Made by a program: the position numbers and the translations under genes. Below are positions 34,901 to 40,129 of a stretch of 64,000 nt of DNA, one piece after another. The notes beneath the pieces were generated by a model. That model was not told where the DNA came from and made no database searches. It saw only the letters and a list, made by a program, of their open reading frames with translations. Source of the stretch: Epiperipatus broadwayi (taxonomy: Eukaryota; Onychophora; Udeonychophora; Euonychophora; Peripatidae); contig JAQFVV010012446.1 of the NCBI GenBank assembly GCA_028023455.1, forward strand, positions 992,001 through 1,056,000, read 5' to 3'. How positions within the stretch are numbered: the stretch's first letter is position 1; each line of letters opens with the position of its first letter.

Positions 34901-36779
34901 GAAATATAAATATGTTGTAAAGACATTAAGACACATTTGATAAGGCATATTTACATAGAAAACACTCAATAATAGATATCATTTTATCCACAAGATCAAT
35001 TAAGTTCAATGAAATTTTGTGGATAACCAAATAATCAATACAGATCTTGATCAAGTTATATTGATTACTATGAACTACTCAATAATTTATAGATTAGAAG
35101 CTGAATTATTTTACATAACAGTCTTAAGAAAGTATGCAAGCTACCACCATACAAGTAAAAGTGTTGAAAATTATTCAGCATATATGAGCAACTTAAGTGT
35201 CAAATATAAAACCTGGTTTCGAGAGGTCAAAGTATAGGAGACATCATTAATGTTACATCCTGAATAATTGAAAGGAGTAGGATATGCAGAGAAAAAAATG
35301 TGGGTACCATTCATAGCATTTCCTTGTTTTTATGAGCAATTTCTAATGAAGAACTGGAAAGTAATATGGGGCAGAATATTGTTATTCCCTAATCAAGTTG
35401 AATAGCAAATTTATTGAATAAATTATGAGCAATTTCTAATGAAGAGCCGGAAAGTAATATGGGGCAGAATATTGTTATTCCCTAATCAAGTTGAATAGCA
35501 AATTGATTGAATAAACTAGATCAAGAATATTATAAATATTGAATGAAAATGGAGATCTGAAAAATTATTACAAAAGTTAGAGCAAAATGAAGATTATGAC
35601 TGGAATTAAAAATTGGTGAATTCATAGAAATTATCAGTGTTTGCCTACCTGAATCAATCAACAATGTATCCAGTAGTTGAGATTTATAACAGACTACTAA
35701 CATTAGATTGTAACAATCTTTAGATGTGTGAACAAATCTAAAAATGATTACATTATTTCCATTCTTACAATAGAAGTAAAAGTTGGACATTTGGAAAAAA
35801 TTATAATATTGATTTCAGCACTTTTGAAATCACGGGCAGCAAGAAAAAACTTTTATTAGATAAAACCTGAAATTTCACTTGAAATACATTGATAATGCTG
35901 AAACTTATTAGAAAAGTATATGTGACTGACAGGTTAATGTGGTAGAAAAAATGGAATGCCAGCAAGATGGATTCCGTCGTCACAATATGCCTTCGAGCAT
36001 CATGAAAAAACAAACAATATATCTTTTTAGGGAAATGCCAGTCATATGATTGTCAGGGATCATTATGGATTACAGCATGTAATAAATAAACATATTTAAT
36101 ATGGTTACAAGTTTTATAATTATATATCTAGATAATTAGCAAATTTTTAGTCTGCAAAATAATATAACTGTTAATATATTTGCTGCATAGTAATTGAAAA
36201 TGTTTAAATTTAGAATCTTATCAACGTCTAGAACTAGAGAAGAAAAAAGTAAAATTACCAAAGCAGACCTACAAAGGACCATTAATACGATATCAGTCAG
36301 TAACTATGCCACTAATTGAAGAAATTCCTATGGAAATGGAAAAAATTAATGTTGATGGTGATAGGTAATTTAAAATAGATTTTGAAATGCGTTTTGCCTT
36401 TTTTTTTTTTTTTTAATTTTTTTTTTTATTCTGTAGTAGTGAAGAAAAAGAGAAAATACTGGAGAAACCAAAAGAACGTTGTTCAAGAACTTTCATTACT
36501 TTTACAGATGATCGTATCTTTAGAAAGATTTTTCCTCCGACTAAACCTAAAATTGCTATCAAGCAATTTTGTCCCATTACTCGTCAACCTGCAAAATATT
36601 TTGACCCTGTTACACAGCTTCCGTATGCAACTTTACAAGCATTTCGAATTATTCGAGAAGCTTATTACCAACAACTAGAATTAAAAGCTGATCGAAAATT
36701 GCCGCAAGTAGCTGTATGGCTGGAACATAGACGTAAAATGAAGGAATTGCAACAACAAAAAAAAGCTTCATTGCAGTAA
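4843..36779 (+). CDS. VPS72: VPS72/YL1, H2A.Z chaperone subunit of SWR1/SRCAP and TIP60 complexes (whole gene, six exons)
   Basis: Joining 4843-4962, 15524-15673, 22756-22834, 26652-26843, 36214-36364 and 36437-36779 gives an uninterrupted frame of 344 codons plus TAA; every intron is GT-AG and phases agree. Human VPS72 is a little longer (about 364 aa). The N-terminus (EEEDDFYKTTYGGFQE, about residues 25-40) followed by an acidic Asp/Glu/Ser stretch (41-80) is the family's H2A.Z-H2B binding region. A basic Lys/Arg-rich middle (about 98-175) includes TQEELLAEAKITEE, strongly conserved in the family. Residues about 247-306 form the YL1_C domain (SRTFITFTDD ... CPITRQPAKYFDP ... LPYATLQAF). In the known complexes YL1 hands H2A.Z to the remodeller and displaces it from DNA; that role is inherited from the family, not shown here. 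Introns are 10.6, 7.1, 3.8, 9.4 kb and then only 72 bp. Confidence 0.97.
5404..5702 (+). mobile_element. RTE-like retrotransposon, 3'-end-only copy with (GAT)n tail
   Basis: Encodes VGWAGHIARRDDN ... NWIPRDCKRPRKRP ... HVRWMDEIRK ... RRWIKLGETS, the C-terminal tail of the family seen at 1-1000 and 58775-61275. It starts inside the C-terminal region (5' truncation), is otherwise open for about 70 codons, and ends in a short GATGAT tail (5689-5702). Severe 5' truncation with a simple-repeat tail is normal for target-primed retrotransposition of RTE/CR1-like elements. Confidence 0.9.
5703..6062. other. AT-rich intron sequence
   Basis: No gene or repeat boundary recognised. Confidence 0.5.
6063..6606. 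mobile_element. Foldback (long-TIR) MITE of about 545 bp
   Basis: The two halves are near-complete inverted copies. The outer TIR is ATATTTCTGTAGTGTAATTTT at 6073-6093, repeated inverted at about 6573-6597. Inner matching segments include GGGATCATAAATCTTTTT (about 6473-6490) against AAAAAGATTTATGATCCCC (6193-6211), and AACAATGATAAAAGATATGTG against CACATATCTTTTATCATTGTT. A TA/CA-rich loop lies near 6285-6395. No coding capacity is seen. The superfamily is not identified. Confidence 0.85.
6607..7280. other. AT-rich intron sequence
   Basis: No gene recognised. Confidence 0.5.
7281..7475. mobile_element. Foldback MITE of about 195 bp with about 70-bp TIRs
   Basis: The left arm (GTTACTAAGATAATTCACAA, AACTAGATTC, then AATCATTTGAAATGAACTT) is mirrored by the right arm (AAGTTTATTTAAAATGATT, AAGAATCTAATTTGTGAATT, ATCTTAGTAATGTATTCCG). 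The same design is seen at 15937-16117 and, decayed, at 3930-4120. Confidence 0.8.
7476..8207. other. AT-rich intron sequence
   Basis: No gene or repeat recognised. Confidence 0.5.
8208..8540 (-). mobile_element. Hammerhead-bearing repeat, copy A (about 38-bp TIRs)
   Basis: Bounded by inverted repeats: AACAGGCAAAACTCTCCATA at about 8209-8228 (continuing to CACTCAG) and its inverse ending GGAGAGTTTTGCCTGTTTT at about 8518-8537. The interior has no coding frame. It carries a hammerhead-like motif on the - strand (8318-8357). Copies B, C and D lie at about 8695, 12313 and 19075, and a deletion derivative at 31577-31644. Palindromic or inverted dimers and hammerheads are known for Penelope-like elements, but no Penelope reverse transcriptase is seen here, so the class stays open. 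Confidence 0.75.
8318..8357 (-). ncRNA. Candidate minimal type I hammerhead ribozyme, copy A
   Basis: Read 5' to 3' on the - strand: CCTCA (helix I), CTGACGA (core), A, GGC-CACAA-GCC (helix II), A, GAAAC, TA, GTC (cleavage triplet), TGGGG (helix I return). Helix I pairs five positions with one G-U. Helix III is the minimal A-U and C-G pair closed by TA, or a six-pair self-complementary ACTAGT in a dimer. All conserved core bases are present (CUGANGA, GAAA, GUC). The only blemish is an A-A mismatch between the core and helix II. Self-cleavage is inferred from the family, not shown. Confidence 0.65.
8695..8990 (+). mobile_element. Hammerhead-bearing repeat, copy B (inverted relative to copy A)
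   Basis: The + strand here matches the reverse complement of copy A over almost its whole length, with the same CTGACGAAGACC...GAAACTAGTC core and the same GGAGAGTTTTG-type end. It lacks the far TIR of copy A. The two copies are head-to-head, 150 bp apart. Confidence 0.75.
8836..8875 (+). ncRNA. Candidate hammerhead ribozyme, copy B
   Basis: CCTCA, CTGACGA, A, GAC-CACAA-GCC, A, GAAAC, TA, GTC, TGGGG: the same 40-nt layout as copy A. One helix II pair is broken (A opposite C), so this copy is probably weaker or dead. Helix I and the core are intact. Confidence 0.55.
9176..9293 (+). repeat. 39-bp direct duplication (79-bp period)
   Basis: AAACTGTAATGTGGTTATTC and the following 19 bases at 9176-9214 recur at 9255-9293. 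The second copy adjoins the 3' end of the minus-strand retroelement at 9290-11930, so it may mark a target duplication or 3'-end rearrangement. Confidence 0.75.
9290..11930 (-). mobile_element. Degenerate non-LTR retrotransposon, second family, RT domain visible
   Basis: Read on the - strand. A catalytic segment (YIDIEKTSDRVNKN-like, around 10760-10830) precedes GLRQGCPMSPILFLLYLRE (10605-10665), an RT motif. LLFPDDIFLCTENK (around 10495-10540), a YADD-box relative with F-P-D-D, follows. Further downstream, a cysteine/histidine C-terminal segment matches 11940-12312. Stops and frameshifts are frequent. It differs from the RTE-like family by motif wording and by the C-terminal Cys-His segment (ENIRHLLIKCKCLQEER in the other copy). 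Boundaries are approximate. Confidence 0.8.
11940..12312 (-). mobile_element. C-terminal fragment of the second non-LTR family
   Basis: Encodes KWKNMGDLVGKLCKKGM, ENIRHLLIKCKCLQEERVQ and LMLWKWE-type residues on the - strand, and is about 80-85% alike by eye to 9290-9660. It stands directly upstream (in - sense) of the longer copy, head to tail. Its 5' part is cut off by the hammerhead-bearing repeat at 12313. Confidence 0.8.
12313..12560 (-). mobile_element. Hammerhead-bearing repeat, copy C
   Basis: Matches copy A in the same orientation (GCATAAAATCCC, CTAGTGCCTACTCATCCAA, TATCCCCAGACTA, GTCAGTGAGGAGCCTTGG). The far end reads TGGCATTACTGTATGGAGAG. It is internally shortened relative to copy A. 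Confidence 0.75.
12400..12439 (-). ncRNA. Decayed hammerhead motif, copy C
   Basis: Same 40-nt layout on the - strand, but the core reads CTGACAG instead of CTGANGA and GAAAA replaces GAAAC. Helix II is AGC-CACAA-GCT, a compensatory double change relative to GGC/GCC in copy A. The structure was kept while sequence changed; the core is now probably inactive. Confidence 0.5.
12561..13309. other. AT-rich intron sequence
   Basis: Contains short GT/TA microsatellite-like runs (about 12676-12690, 12979-12993). No gene recognised. Confidence 0.5.
13310..13370 (-). repeat. Repeat fragment with a hammerhead-like half core
   Basis: On the - strand (13352-13325): CTGATGA, A, GACT...AGTC stem, GAAACTGTAAGG. 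The same wording as the palindrome at 23070-23312. No helix I return strand is found. Confidence 0.5.
13461..13560 (-). mobile_element. tRNA-derived SINE, family 2, copy 1
   Basis: Reverse strand has an A-box-like TGGTTTAATGTGG, then a B-box-like GAGTTCAAATCCC about 40 bases later, and a tail containing CCTGAGCAATAGAACACCTG. The tail resembles the copy at 33065-33180. It does not fold as an intact tRNA. Confidence 0.5.
13561..14147. other. AT-rich intron sequence
   Basis: No gene or repeat recognised. Confidence 0.5.
14148..14928. mobile_element. Non-autonomous pogo/Tigger-like DNA transposon, 781 bp, TA duplication
   Basis: Left end CAGTGGAGCCGCGAACTATG (14148) and the inverted right end (CATCGTAGTTCC, AGCTCCACTG, ending 14928) are flanked on both sides by TA. 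Termini beginning CAGTGGANCC and a TA target duplication are typical of the pogo/Tigger branch of the Tc1/mariner superfamily. No transposase frame survives. Confidence 0.75.
14929..15523. other. End of VPS72 intron 1
   Basis: Contains a decayed scrap of the hammerhead-bearing repeat at about 15125-15215 (ATCAGTGGATACCAG ... ATAAAATCCC ... CCAGACTGACCAG). The acceptor of exon 2 (TATTATTTAG) follows. Confidence 0.5.
15524..15673 (+). CDS. VPS72: VPS72 exon 2 (acidic region)
   Basis: Fifty codons, phase 0 at both ends. ESGDDEYKSEQSESD, then DSDIDIDENDE and RRTFLKAYK: the acidic H2A.Z-binding stretch and the start of the basic region. Confidence 0.95.
15937..16117. mobile_element. Foldback MITE, copy of the 7281-7475 family
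   Basis: Left arm CATTACTATGATTATTCACA ... GGATTCCTAAAGAATCG; right arm TTGTGAATTGTATCGTAGT ... TTCGGATTTGG in inverse. Interior is diverged. Confidence 0.65.
16118..16904. other. AT-rich VPS72 intron 2 sequence
   Basis: No gene recognised. Confidence 0.5.
16905..17415. mobile_element. Degenerate DNA transposon of about 510 bp with about 50-bp imperfect TIRs
   Basis: The left end (CACAGTGTGTCCCAGGCAAA, then TGTGATTG ... CTCCAAGCTGCCTGTAG) is mirrored by the right end read in reverse (ATGTGTCCAGTAAAAAAGTG ... CTCCAAACTGCTTGCAG). A - strand frame at 17238-17053 (61 codons, no domain recognised) lies inside. The left end starts with CACAGTG, the terminal motif of Transib elements and RAG signal sequences, but the right end does not keep it. 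Confidence 0.6.
19075..19290 (+). mobile_element. Hammerhead-bearing repeat, copy D (nested)
   Basis: Matches the + strand of copy B: AAGCTCCTCACTGATGAA ... TTAGTCTGGGGATATTGGGT ... CATTGCACTG-type segments, ending AGTGCCATAGAGATGAC. It is more diverged than A-C and interrupts the second-family retroelement, which it therefore post-dates. Confidence 0.6.
19120..19159 (+). ncRNA. Candidate hammerhead ribozyme, copy D (best-paired helix II)
   Basis: CCTCA, CTGATGA, AAGT-CATAA-ACTT, GAAAT, TA, GTC, TGGGG. Helix II has four Watson-Crick pairs directly joining the core, without the A-A mismatch of copies A and B. Helix III is A-U plus a U-G wobble. The canonical CTGATGA, GAAA and GTC are all present. 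The sequence of helix II is entirely different from copies A and C, yet still paired. Confidence 0.6.
20546..22000 (+). mobile_element. LTR-like repeat, copy 1
   Basis: Begins TGTAATGGGCCGGTC. It matches 28808 onward through many segments, e.g. CTCATTAAATCTAGGTGTAA, TCTCACCCCCCTTTCTGG, CCAACTCAGGGAGAAT, GGCTCTCTTCAGGGATG, AATCTTACCTCATTCCAC and GAAGTCAAG. TG start, promoter-like TTTATATAAG (20837) and absence of coding capacity suggest a solo LTR, but the terminal CA and the target duplication are not pinned down; the right edge is fuzzy. Confidence 0.6.
22001..22755. other. End of VPS72 intron 2, AT-rich
   Basis: Short dyad ATTCGATTCTAGAATCGAAT at about 22291-22310. No gene recognised. Acceptor TTTATAG for exon 3. 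Confidence 0.5.
22756..22834 (+). CDS. VPS72: VPS72 exon 3
   Basis: 79 bases, phase 0 in and phase 1 out: EPQKKSSSQENQHRIGKR, then SIVFDSSI. The junction AYK/EP matches vertebrate YL1. Donor GTAAAG. Confidence 0.93.
23070..23312. mobile_element. Palindromic foldback element with hammerhead-like half core in both arms
   Basis: Left arm (CATACCATTTTCAACTTTCT ... TATCAAACTTTATTCTTACA, GTTTTGACTG) and right arm (CAGTCGAAACTGTAAGAATA ... AAAGTTGAAAATGGTATG) are near-perfect inverse copies of about 105 bp around a 25-bp loop. Arms encode CTGATGA, T, GACTG...CAGTC, GAAAC on the + strand at 23204-23231; the - strand copy (23178-23151) has AAAAC. No helix I return strand, so not a complete hammerhead. 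Confidence 0.85.
23313..26651. other. VPS72 intron 3, AT-rich
   Basis: A partial internal duplication is visible: 23740-23900 resembles 24175-24320 (TTCTTTAGGTTGCGAGATG / TTCTTTAGAATACGAAGTG, followed by TTTGACATTCAGTCTCC / TTTGATATTTAATATCC, then ATTTATTAATAAATATTTAT). No gene recognised; a 65-codon frame at 25844-26041 shows no domain. Confidence 0.5.
26652..26843 (+). CDS. VPS72: VPS72 exon 4 (basic/coiled region)
   Basis: 192 bases, phase 1 to phase 1. RKSTRKSTVERTKAAEL, then RKLTQEELLAEAKITEEMNL: the conserved YL1 middle block. Donor GTAACA. Confidence 0.95.
26939..27035 (+). mobile_element. tRNA-derived SINE, family 1, copy 1
   Basis: TTGGTGGTCGAGAGGTCAGC (A-box-like) is followed by an anticodon-arm-like GCTGC-CTTACAA-GCAGT and the B-box GGGTTCGCTTCCCGG. 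It ends ACACATGAAAAAAAAA. Near-identical copies at 40059-40129 (+) and 57397-57498 (-) share the non-tRNA tail GACACATGA plus A-tract, which marks a retroposed SINE rather than a working tRNA gene. It lies 95 bp after VPS72 exon 4. Confidence 0.8.
27036..27862. other. VPS72 intron 4 sequence
   Basis: No gene recognised. Confidence 0.5.
27863..28047. mobile_element. Palindromic foldback element, 185 bp, with hammerhead-like half core
   Basis: Arms ATGCTCTTTATTACTG ... CAGTAATAAAGAGCAT and ACAACCCCCTGACAGTTTCT ... AAACTGTTTGGGGGTTGT, with an inner TAGAAGTTCTGAAG dyad. On the + strand (27971-27999) it reads CTGAAGA, A, GATTGC-TGGG-GCAATC, GAAAC. The six-pair stem differs in sequence from GACTG/CAGTC at 23204 but keeps pairing. 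Confidence 0.85.
28048..28807. other. VPS72 intron 4 sequence
   Basis: AT-rich, no gene recognised. Confidence 0.5.
28808..30260 (+). mobile_element. LTR-like repeat, copy 2
   Basis: Begins TGTAACGGTCCGGG and is collinear with 20546-22000 (CTCATTAAATCTAGATATAA, CCTCACCCCTCTTTTGG, CCCAGGGAGAATATTG, TTCTTACCTCATTTCA, GAAAGTCAAGTCAC, GGCCTATGGCATGC). Same orientation as copy 1. Copies are diverged, so neither is recent. No internal retroviral coding region is attached. Confidence 0.6.
30261..33064. other. VPS72 intron 4 sequence
   Basis: AT-rich; one short repeat scrap at 31577-31644 annotated separately. No gene recognised. Confidence 0.5.
31577..31644. repeat. Deletion derivative of the hammerhead-bearing repeat
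   Basis: The left end of copy A (AACAGGCAAAACTCTCCATA ... CACTCAGTGCAAGCCAG) is joined directly to the right flank motif TGATCATGTGATGTTTAGTGG, with everything in between missing, including the ribozyme core. Confidence 0.7.
33065..33180 (-). mobile_element. tRNA-derived SINE, family 2, copy 2
   Basis: On the - strand an A-box-like TAGCTCGGTTAGAACG (33166-33151) and a B-box-like GAGTTCGATTTC (33119-33108) are spaced as in a tRNA-Lys-like gene. Downstream it runs into CAGGCCAGCAACACCTGAAG, a tail like the one at 13461. The tRNA stems do not pair fully. Confidence 0.6.
33181..35330. other. VPS72 intron 4 sequence with C12/T16 tract
   Basis: A pure C12 run followed by T16 at 33790-33817. No gene recognised. 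From about 34600 the composition becomes less T-rich and carries short frames without a known domain. Confidence 0.5.
35331..35516 (+). repeat. 93-bp tandem duplication
   Basis: Two units, 35331-35423 and 35424-35516, differ at only a few positions (GAAGAACTGG/GAAGAGCCGG, AAATTTATTG/AAATTGATTG). The unit length is a multiple of three but stop codons interrupt the frame. Confidence 0.9.
35517..36213. other. End of VPS72 intron 4
   Basis: Short frames on both strands, none recognised. Acceptor AAATTTAG for exon 5. Confidence 0.5.
36214..36364 (+). CDS. VPS72: VPS72 exon 5
   Basis: 151 bases, phase 1 in and phase 2 out: SYQRLELEKKKVKLPKQTYK, then GPLIRYQSVTMPL and an acidic segment. GPxIxYxSVTxPL is a YL1 signature. 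Donor GTAATT. Confidence 0.95.
36365..36436 (+). other. VPS72: VPS72 intron 5, 72 bp, with tandem NAGNAG acceptor
   Basis: Donor GTAATT; very T-rich tract; acceptor CTGTAGTAG. Using either AG (36436 or 36439) keeps the frame and only adds or removes one Ser codon. Confidence 0.85.
36437..36779 (+). CDS. VPS72: VPS72 exon 6 (YL1_C domain and stop)
   Basis: CSRTFITFTDDRIFRK, KQFCPITRQPAKYFDP, QLPYATLQAFRIIREAY: the complete YL1_C domain, then a basic Lys/Gln-rich tail and TAA at 36777. Confidence 0.97.
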
Positions 36780-36828
36780 AAACCACTTGTCAAAAAAAGC
36801 TTGTACATATGTATAATTTTATATAAAA

Positions 36829-36834
36829 AATAAA
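36829..36834 (+). terminator. VPS72: VPS72 polyadenylation signal AATAAA
   Basis: AATAAA 50 bases after the stop codon, followed by T-rich sequence. Implies a very short 3' UTR. Confidence 0.7.
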
Positions 36835-39800
36835 TATTTAAACATACTTCTTTTTTAAAAAAAACAATGCAGTTATTTATTCTAGGGTAATATTCTGATT
36901 ATTCATTCAATGGCTAATGATGAAATATTTGAAATTTTAGATTGTGGAAATAGTATTTTTAAAATATGCACTTAGCAGGCTTGCTAATGTATTCTGCTGG
37001 TAATGAATGAAAAAAAGATGCCCCCCCTGAAATTGTTGAATACTGTAATAGTGTATTATCAATGAATTTTTTTTTTTAAACATCAAATTGAAAAATATTT
37101 TTTCCCACCATTAAGTTGTATTATTTTATTTTCAATATGTATTTCAAATGTTTCAGTCTGTCATATTTTGTTTGAGATCTGCATATATCAACTTGCATAA
37201 CTATATATCTGACATTAGGTCATCAACTTTGCTTATTAATGGTGTTATATGCTAATGTCCACCTTTGGCAATGGTTATTTAAAATGAATCTTTTTCTAGC
37301 TTATTTTCAACATCTATATTAGGATGAGTAATCTGGTATGTCATAACATATTATTTAAGTATCCCAACTATTCTCTTTTTTCATTTTATAGAAATAACCG
37401 TTTTTGTCACGAGTATAATAAAAGATTTAACAAGGATGCAGTCACTTTCTAAAATGAAAAAATATTAAAATTATTTTAATTAGAACTTATCACAAATTAA
37501 AAATAAAGTGCATTAAGTATTCCAGTGTTATATTTTTTTACTAAAAAAATCATGTTTTACATACAGTAGTTTCCATATATCCATGAAATTTGATTCCATA
37601 TAACAGTACTGAAATTTATGGATACTATCAAACTTTACTATAAATACGTATTAAAGCAATATATTTATCTTTATACTACATATGTACTCTAAACAATCAA
37701 TGGGTAGAATTTTTTTTTAGCTTTTTTTCTCATTTATCAATTGGTGATAATTGAACAATATGGGAGGAGGGTATTATTATGCACCGATTTATTAGCTGTT
37801 TGAATTCTCGAAGACAAAAATACATAATGTGAATAAAAGGATCTAAATCTAGTAAAAAAAAAAAAATAGCAACAAAAAAAAAAAACCCCAAGATAATGAA
37901 AACTTAAAAGCTCAGAATAAACTCGTACAATCTTATTTCAATTCCACGATGCTTTTAAAATGTAGTAAGACTCAGAAATTTTACATAACTAGAATTCATT
38001 GTAAAATATTTTTTCGTATTAGTTTCTGATCCAAATTTCTGCAATATTTAACAATTCTAATACTGTACTATATTGTATTCTAAACAAGTCACATGCTTAA
38101 TAATGTGATATCATTATGAATTTATCATTAGTGTACTTATCAATATTAAAAAAATTTCCCTCATTCAAATAACTTCAACGAGCGTTATAAGCACATAATT
38201 ATCGATATTAATAAAAATGAATTATTACATTAATCTTTATTGGCTAAATTTAAAAATTTTTATTGTCAAATACACCATTTTATATTAGTTTTCTTCAAAC
38301 AAGCCTTCATACAGTTTGTATTACCTCCCTTGAGTCAAGCCTTTTGTAATTGTAATGCTCACAAAATTTATTTGATAAATCTAGACACGTACAGAAATTT
38401 TAAAAAAATAGCAACAGCTATAGATAGATATTCAGGCAAAATGTAGATATTTATACTATCTTATTAATAACAGCTCAAACTTATAATTTTTTTAAATTAA
38501 AAATAACAGTTCATGGAGATTTTTGTAATAAAATTTTATGCATAAATACATATCAAAGTATCAGATGAACAACTTAATATGCTTATTTCAAATACTTGAA
38601 TGTCATCTTTTACTTTTAACAAACTATTCAACACAATTCAAACTTCCAAACAATTTTATAGCAAATACCTTATATAATTTAAAAAAAGCACTATATAAAT
38701 CAAATTATACAAACTAATGAACTTTTATTAAAATCACTGATTTGGAAATTAAATTAGCTGTAGATTTGACCCGTAGTCATTCAATTCAGACTATAAACAA
38801 ACTTAAGTCATGTCCTGGAATATATTTTTAAAAAACCATACAATGTATTCCAGCCAGTGATCTCAGACATTTTTATGATTAAAGCAAATGCCATTCAAAT
38901 TCTATAAGAAAATGGTAAGATAATCCCAAAATTAAACCAGTAAATGTTATGTATTTGATATCTAATCAATTTTAAAATATATTCTTAATGATGTATTTGA
39001 AATTAAATTTTTCACAGATTAAAATTATTTTCTTAAATTTTTTTTTTTTTTTATCTTGAAAAAGTGGGGAAATTTTCATAATTTAAATAGTAATGAATAA
39101 TTCAATTTCTCAAATACAGATTGTCTCAATTTTATTTTTACCACTGTCTATACTTAAAAGTATTTTTAATAGGCATTCCTTTTCGATCTCTATGACTGAG
39201 TAAGCAGTTCTCAATTGCTCCAAGTGATTCAATCCACGACATTTAAATTGAATTTTATGCATATTGATCACTCATTACCTATATCCACCATGGACAATAT
39301 TAAAATACAAATTATTTTTACAATATGAAGCAAATAGTTTCTGTGTATAGAGAATCACATCACTTACATATACAGCTGCCCATAATTTATACTGGTAGTG
39401 TATACCTAATCCTTTTTACCAACAATTTTCTTTGTGTGTGTACAGAAATTCTCATCATAAGCAACTTTAAATCATGCACAAAGTACTTCTAACCAACCAC
39501 AGGAGTTTGCATTATTAGTCACTAGTATGAATCTTGATTCACAAAATGATTAAACTTAATATTTTTGGTTTAATAAGGCTGTAGTCATATCAATTGCCCA
39601 CTGCTAAGAGTGCAAGAAAAAATAATTCAGCCATTCCTAATACAATCTATTTTTCTACTTAGTGATATAATTTAAATTTTTAATATACAGAAAATCAAAG
39701 TTGTTGAAAAATAATTAAGATATTTTTTTAAAAACCACAGAAAGGGTAACTAACAAAATTTAGACTTCCAATTTTATTACATACGAAAGTTAAAGTGATA

Positions 39801-40058
39801 GCTGTATTATATTATAATCAATTGCATCTTTAATTGGCATATTGACATCTAAAAAGTTCAGATCTGCAATGTTCTAATTAAGAAAATTTGGGTATCTACT
39901 TACCAATTGTTGGTTAGCAAACTAATTTCCTATGGGTAGTTTATCTGGGGGGAGGGGTCTCGTACCTTGATTTGGTTATGGTCTGAAATTTTTTTGTAAG
40001 TTGAACCAATCCTGACTTGACTTGATGAATGCAGCAAGAAGCTGCAGTAATTGTCAAA
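36835..40058. other. Intergenic, AT-rich
   Basis: Between the convergent genes. Many A/T tracts, a C7 run at 37021. No gene recognised. Confidence 0.5.
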
Positions 40059-40129
40059 TGTTGGTGCTGCCTTACAAGCAGTTGTCGTGGGTTCGCTTCC
40101 CGGCCGATCCTTTGACACATGAAAAAAGA
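40059..40129 (+). mobile_element. tRNA-derived SINE, family 1, copy 2 (5'-truncated)
   Basis: GTTGGTGCTGCCTTACAAGC, then TTGTCGTGGGTTCGCTTCCC, GGCCGATCC and TGACACATGAAAAAA. It lacks most of the A-box arm present at 26939 and has a shorter variable segment. Confidence 0.75.
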
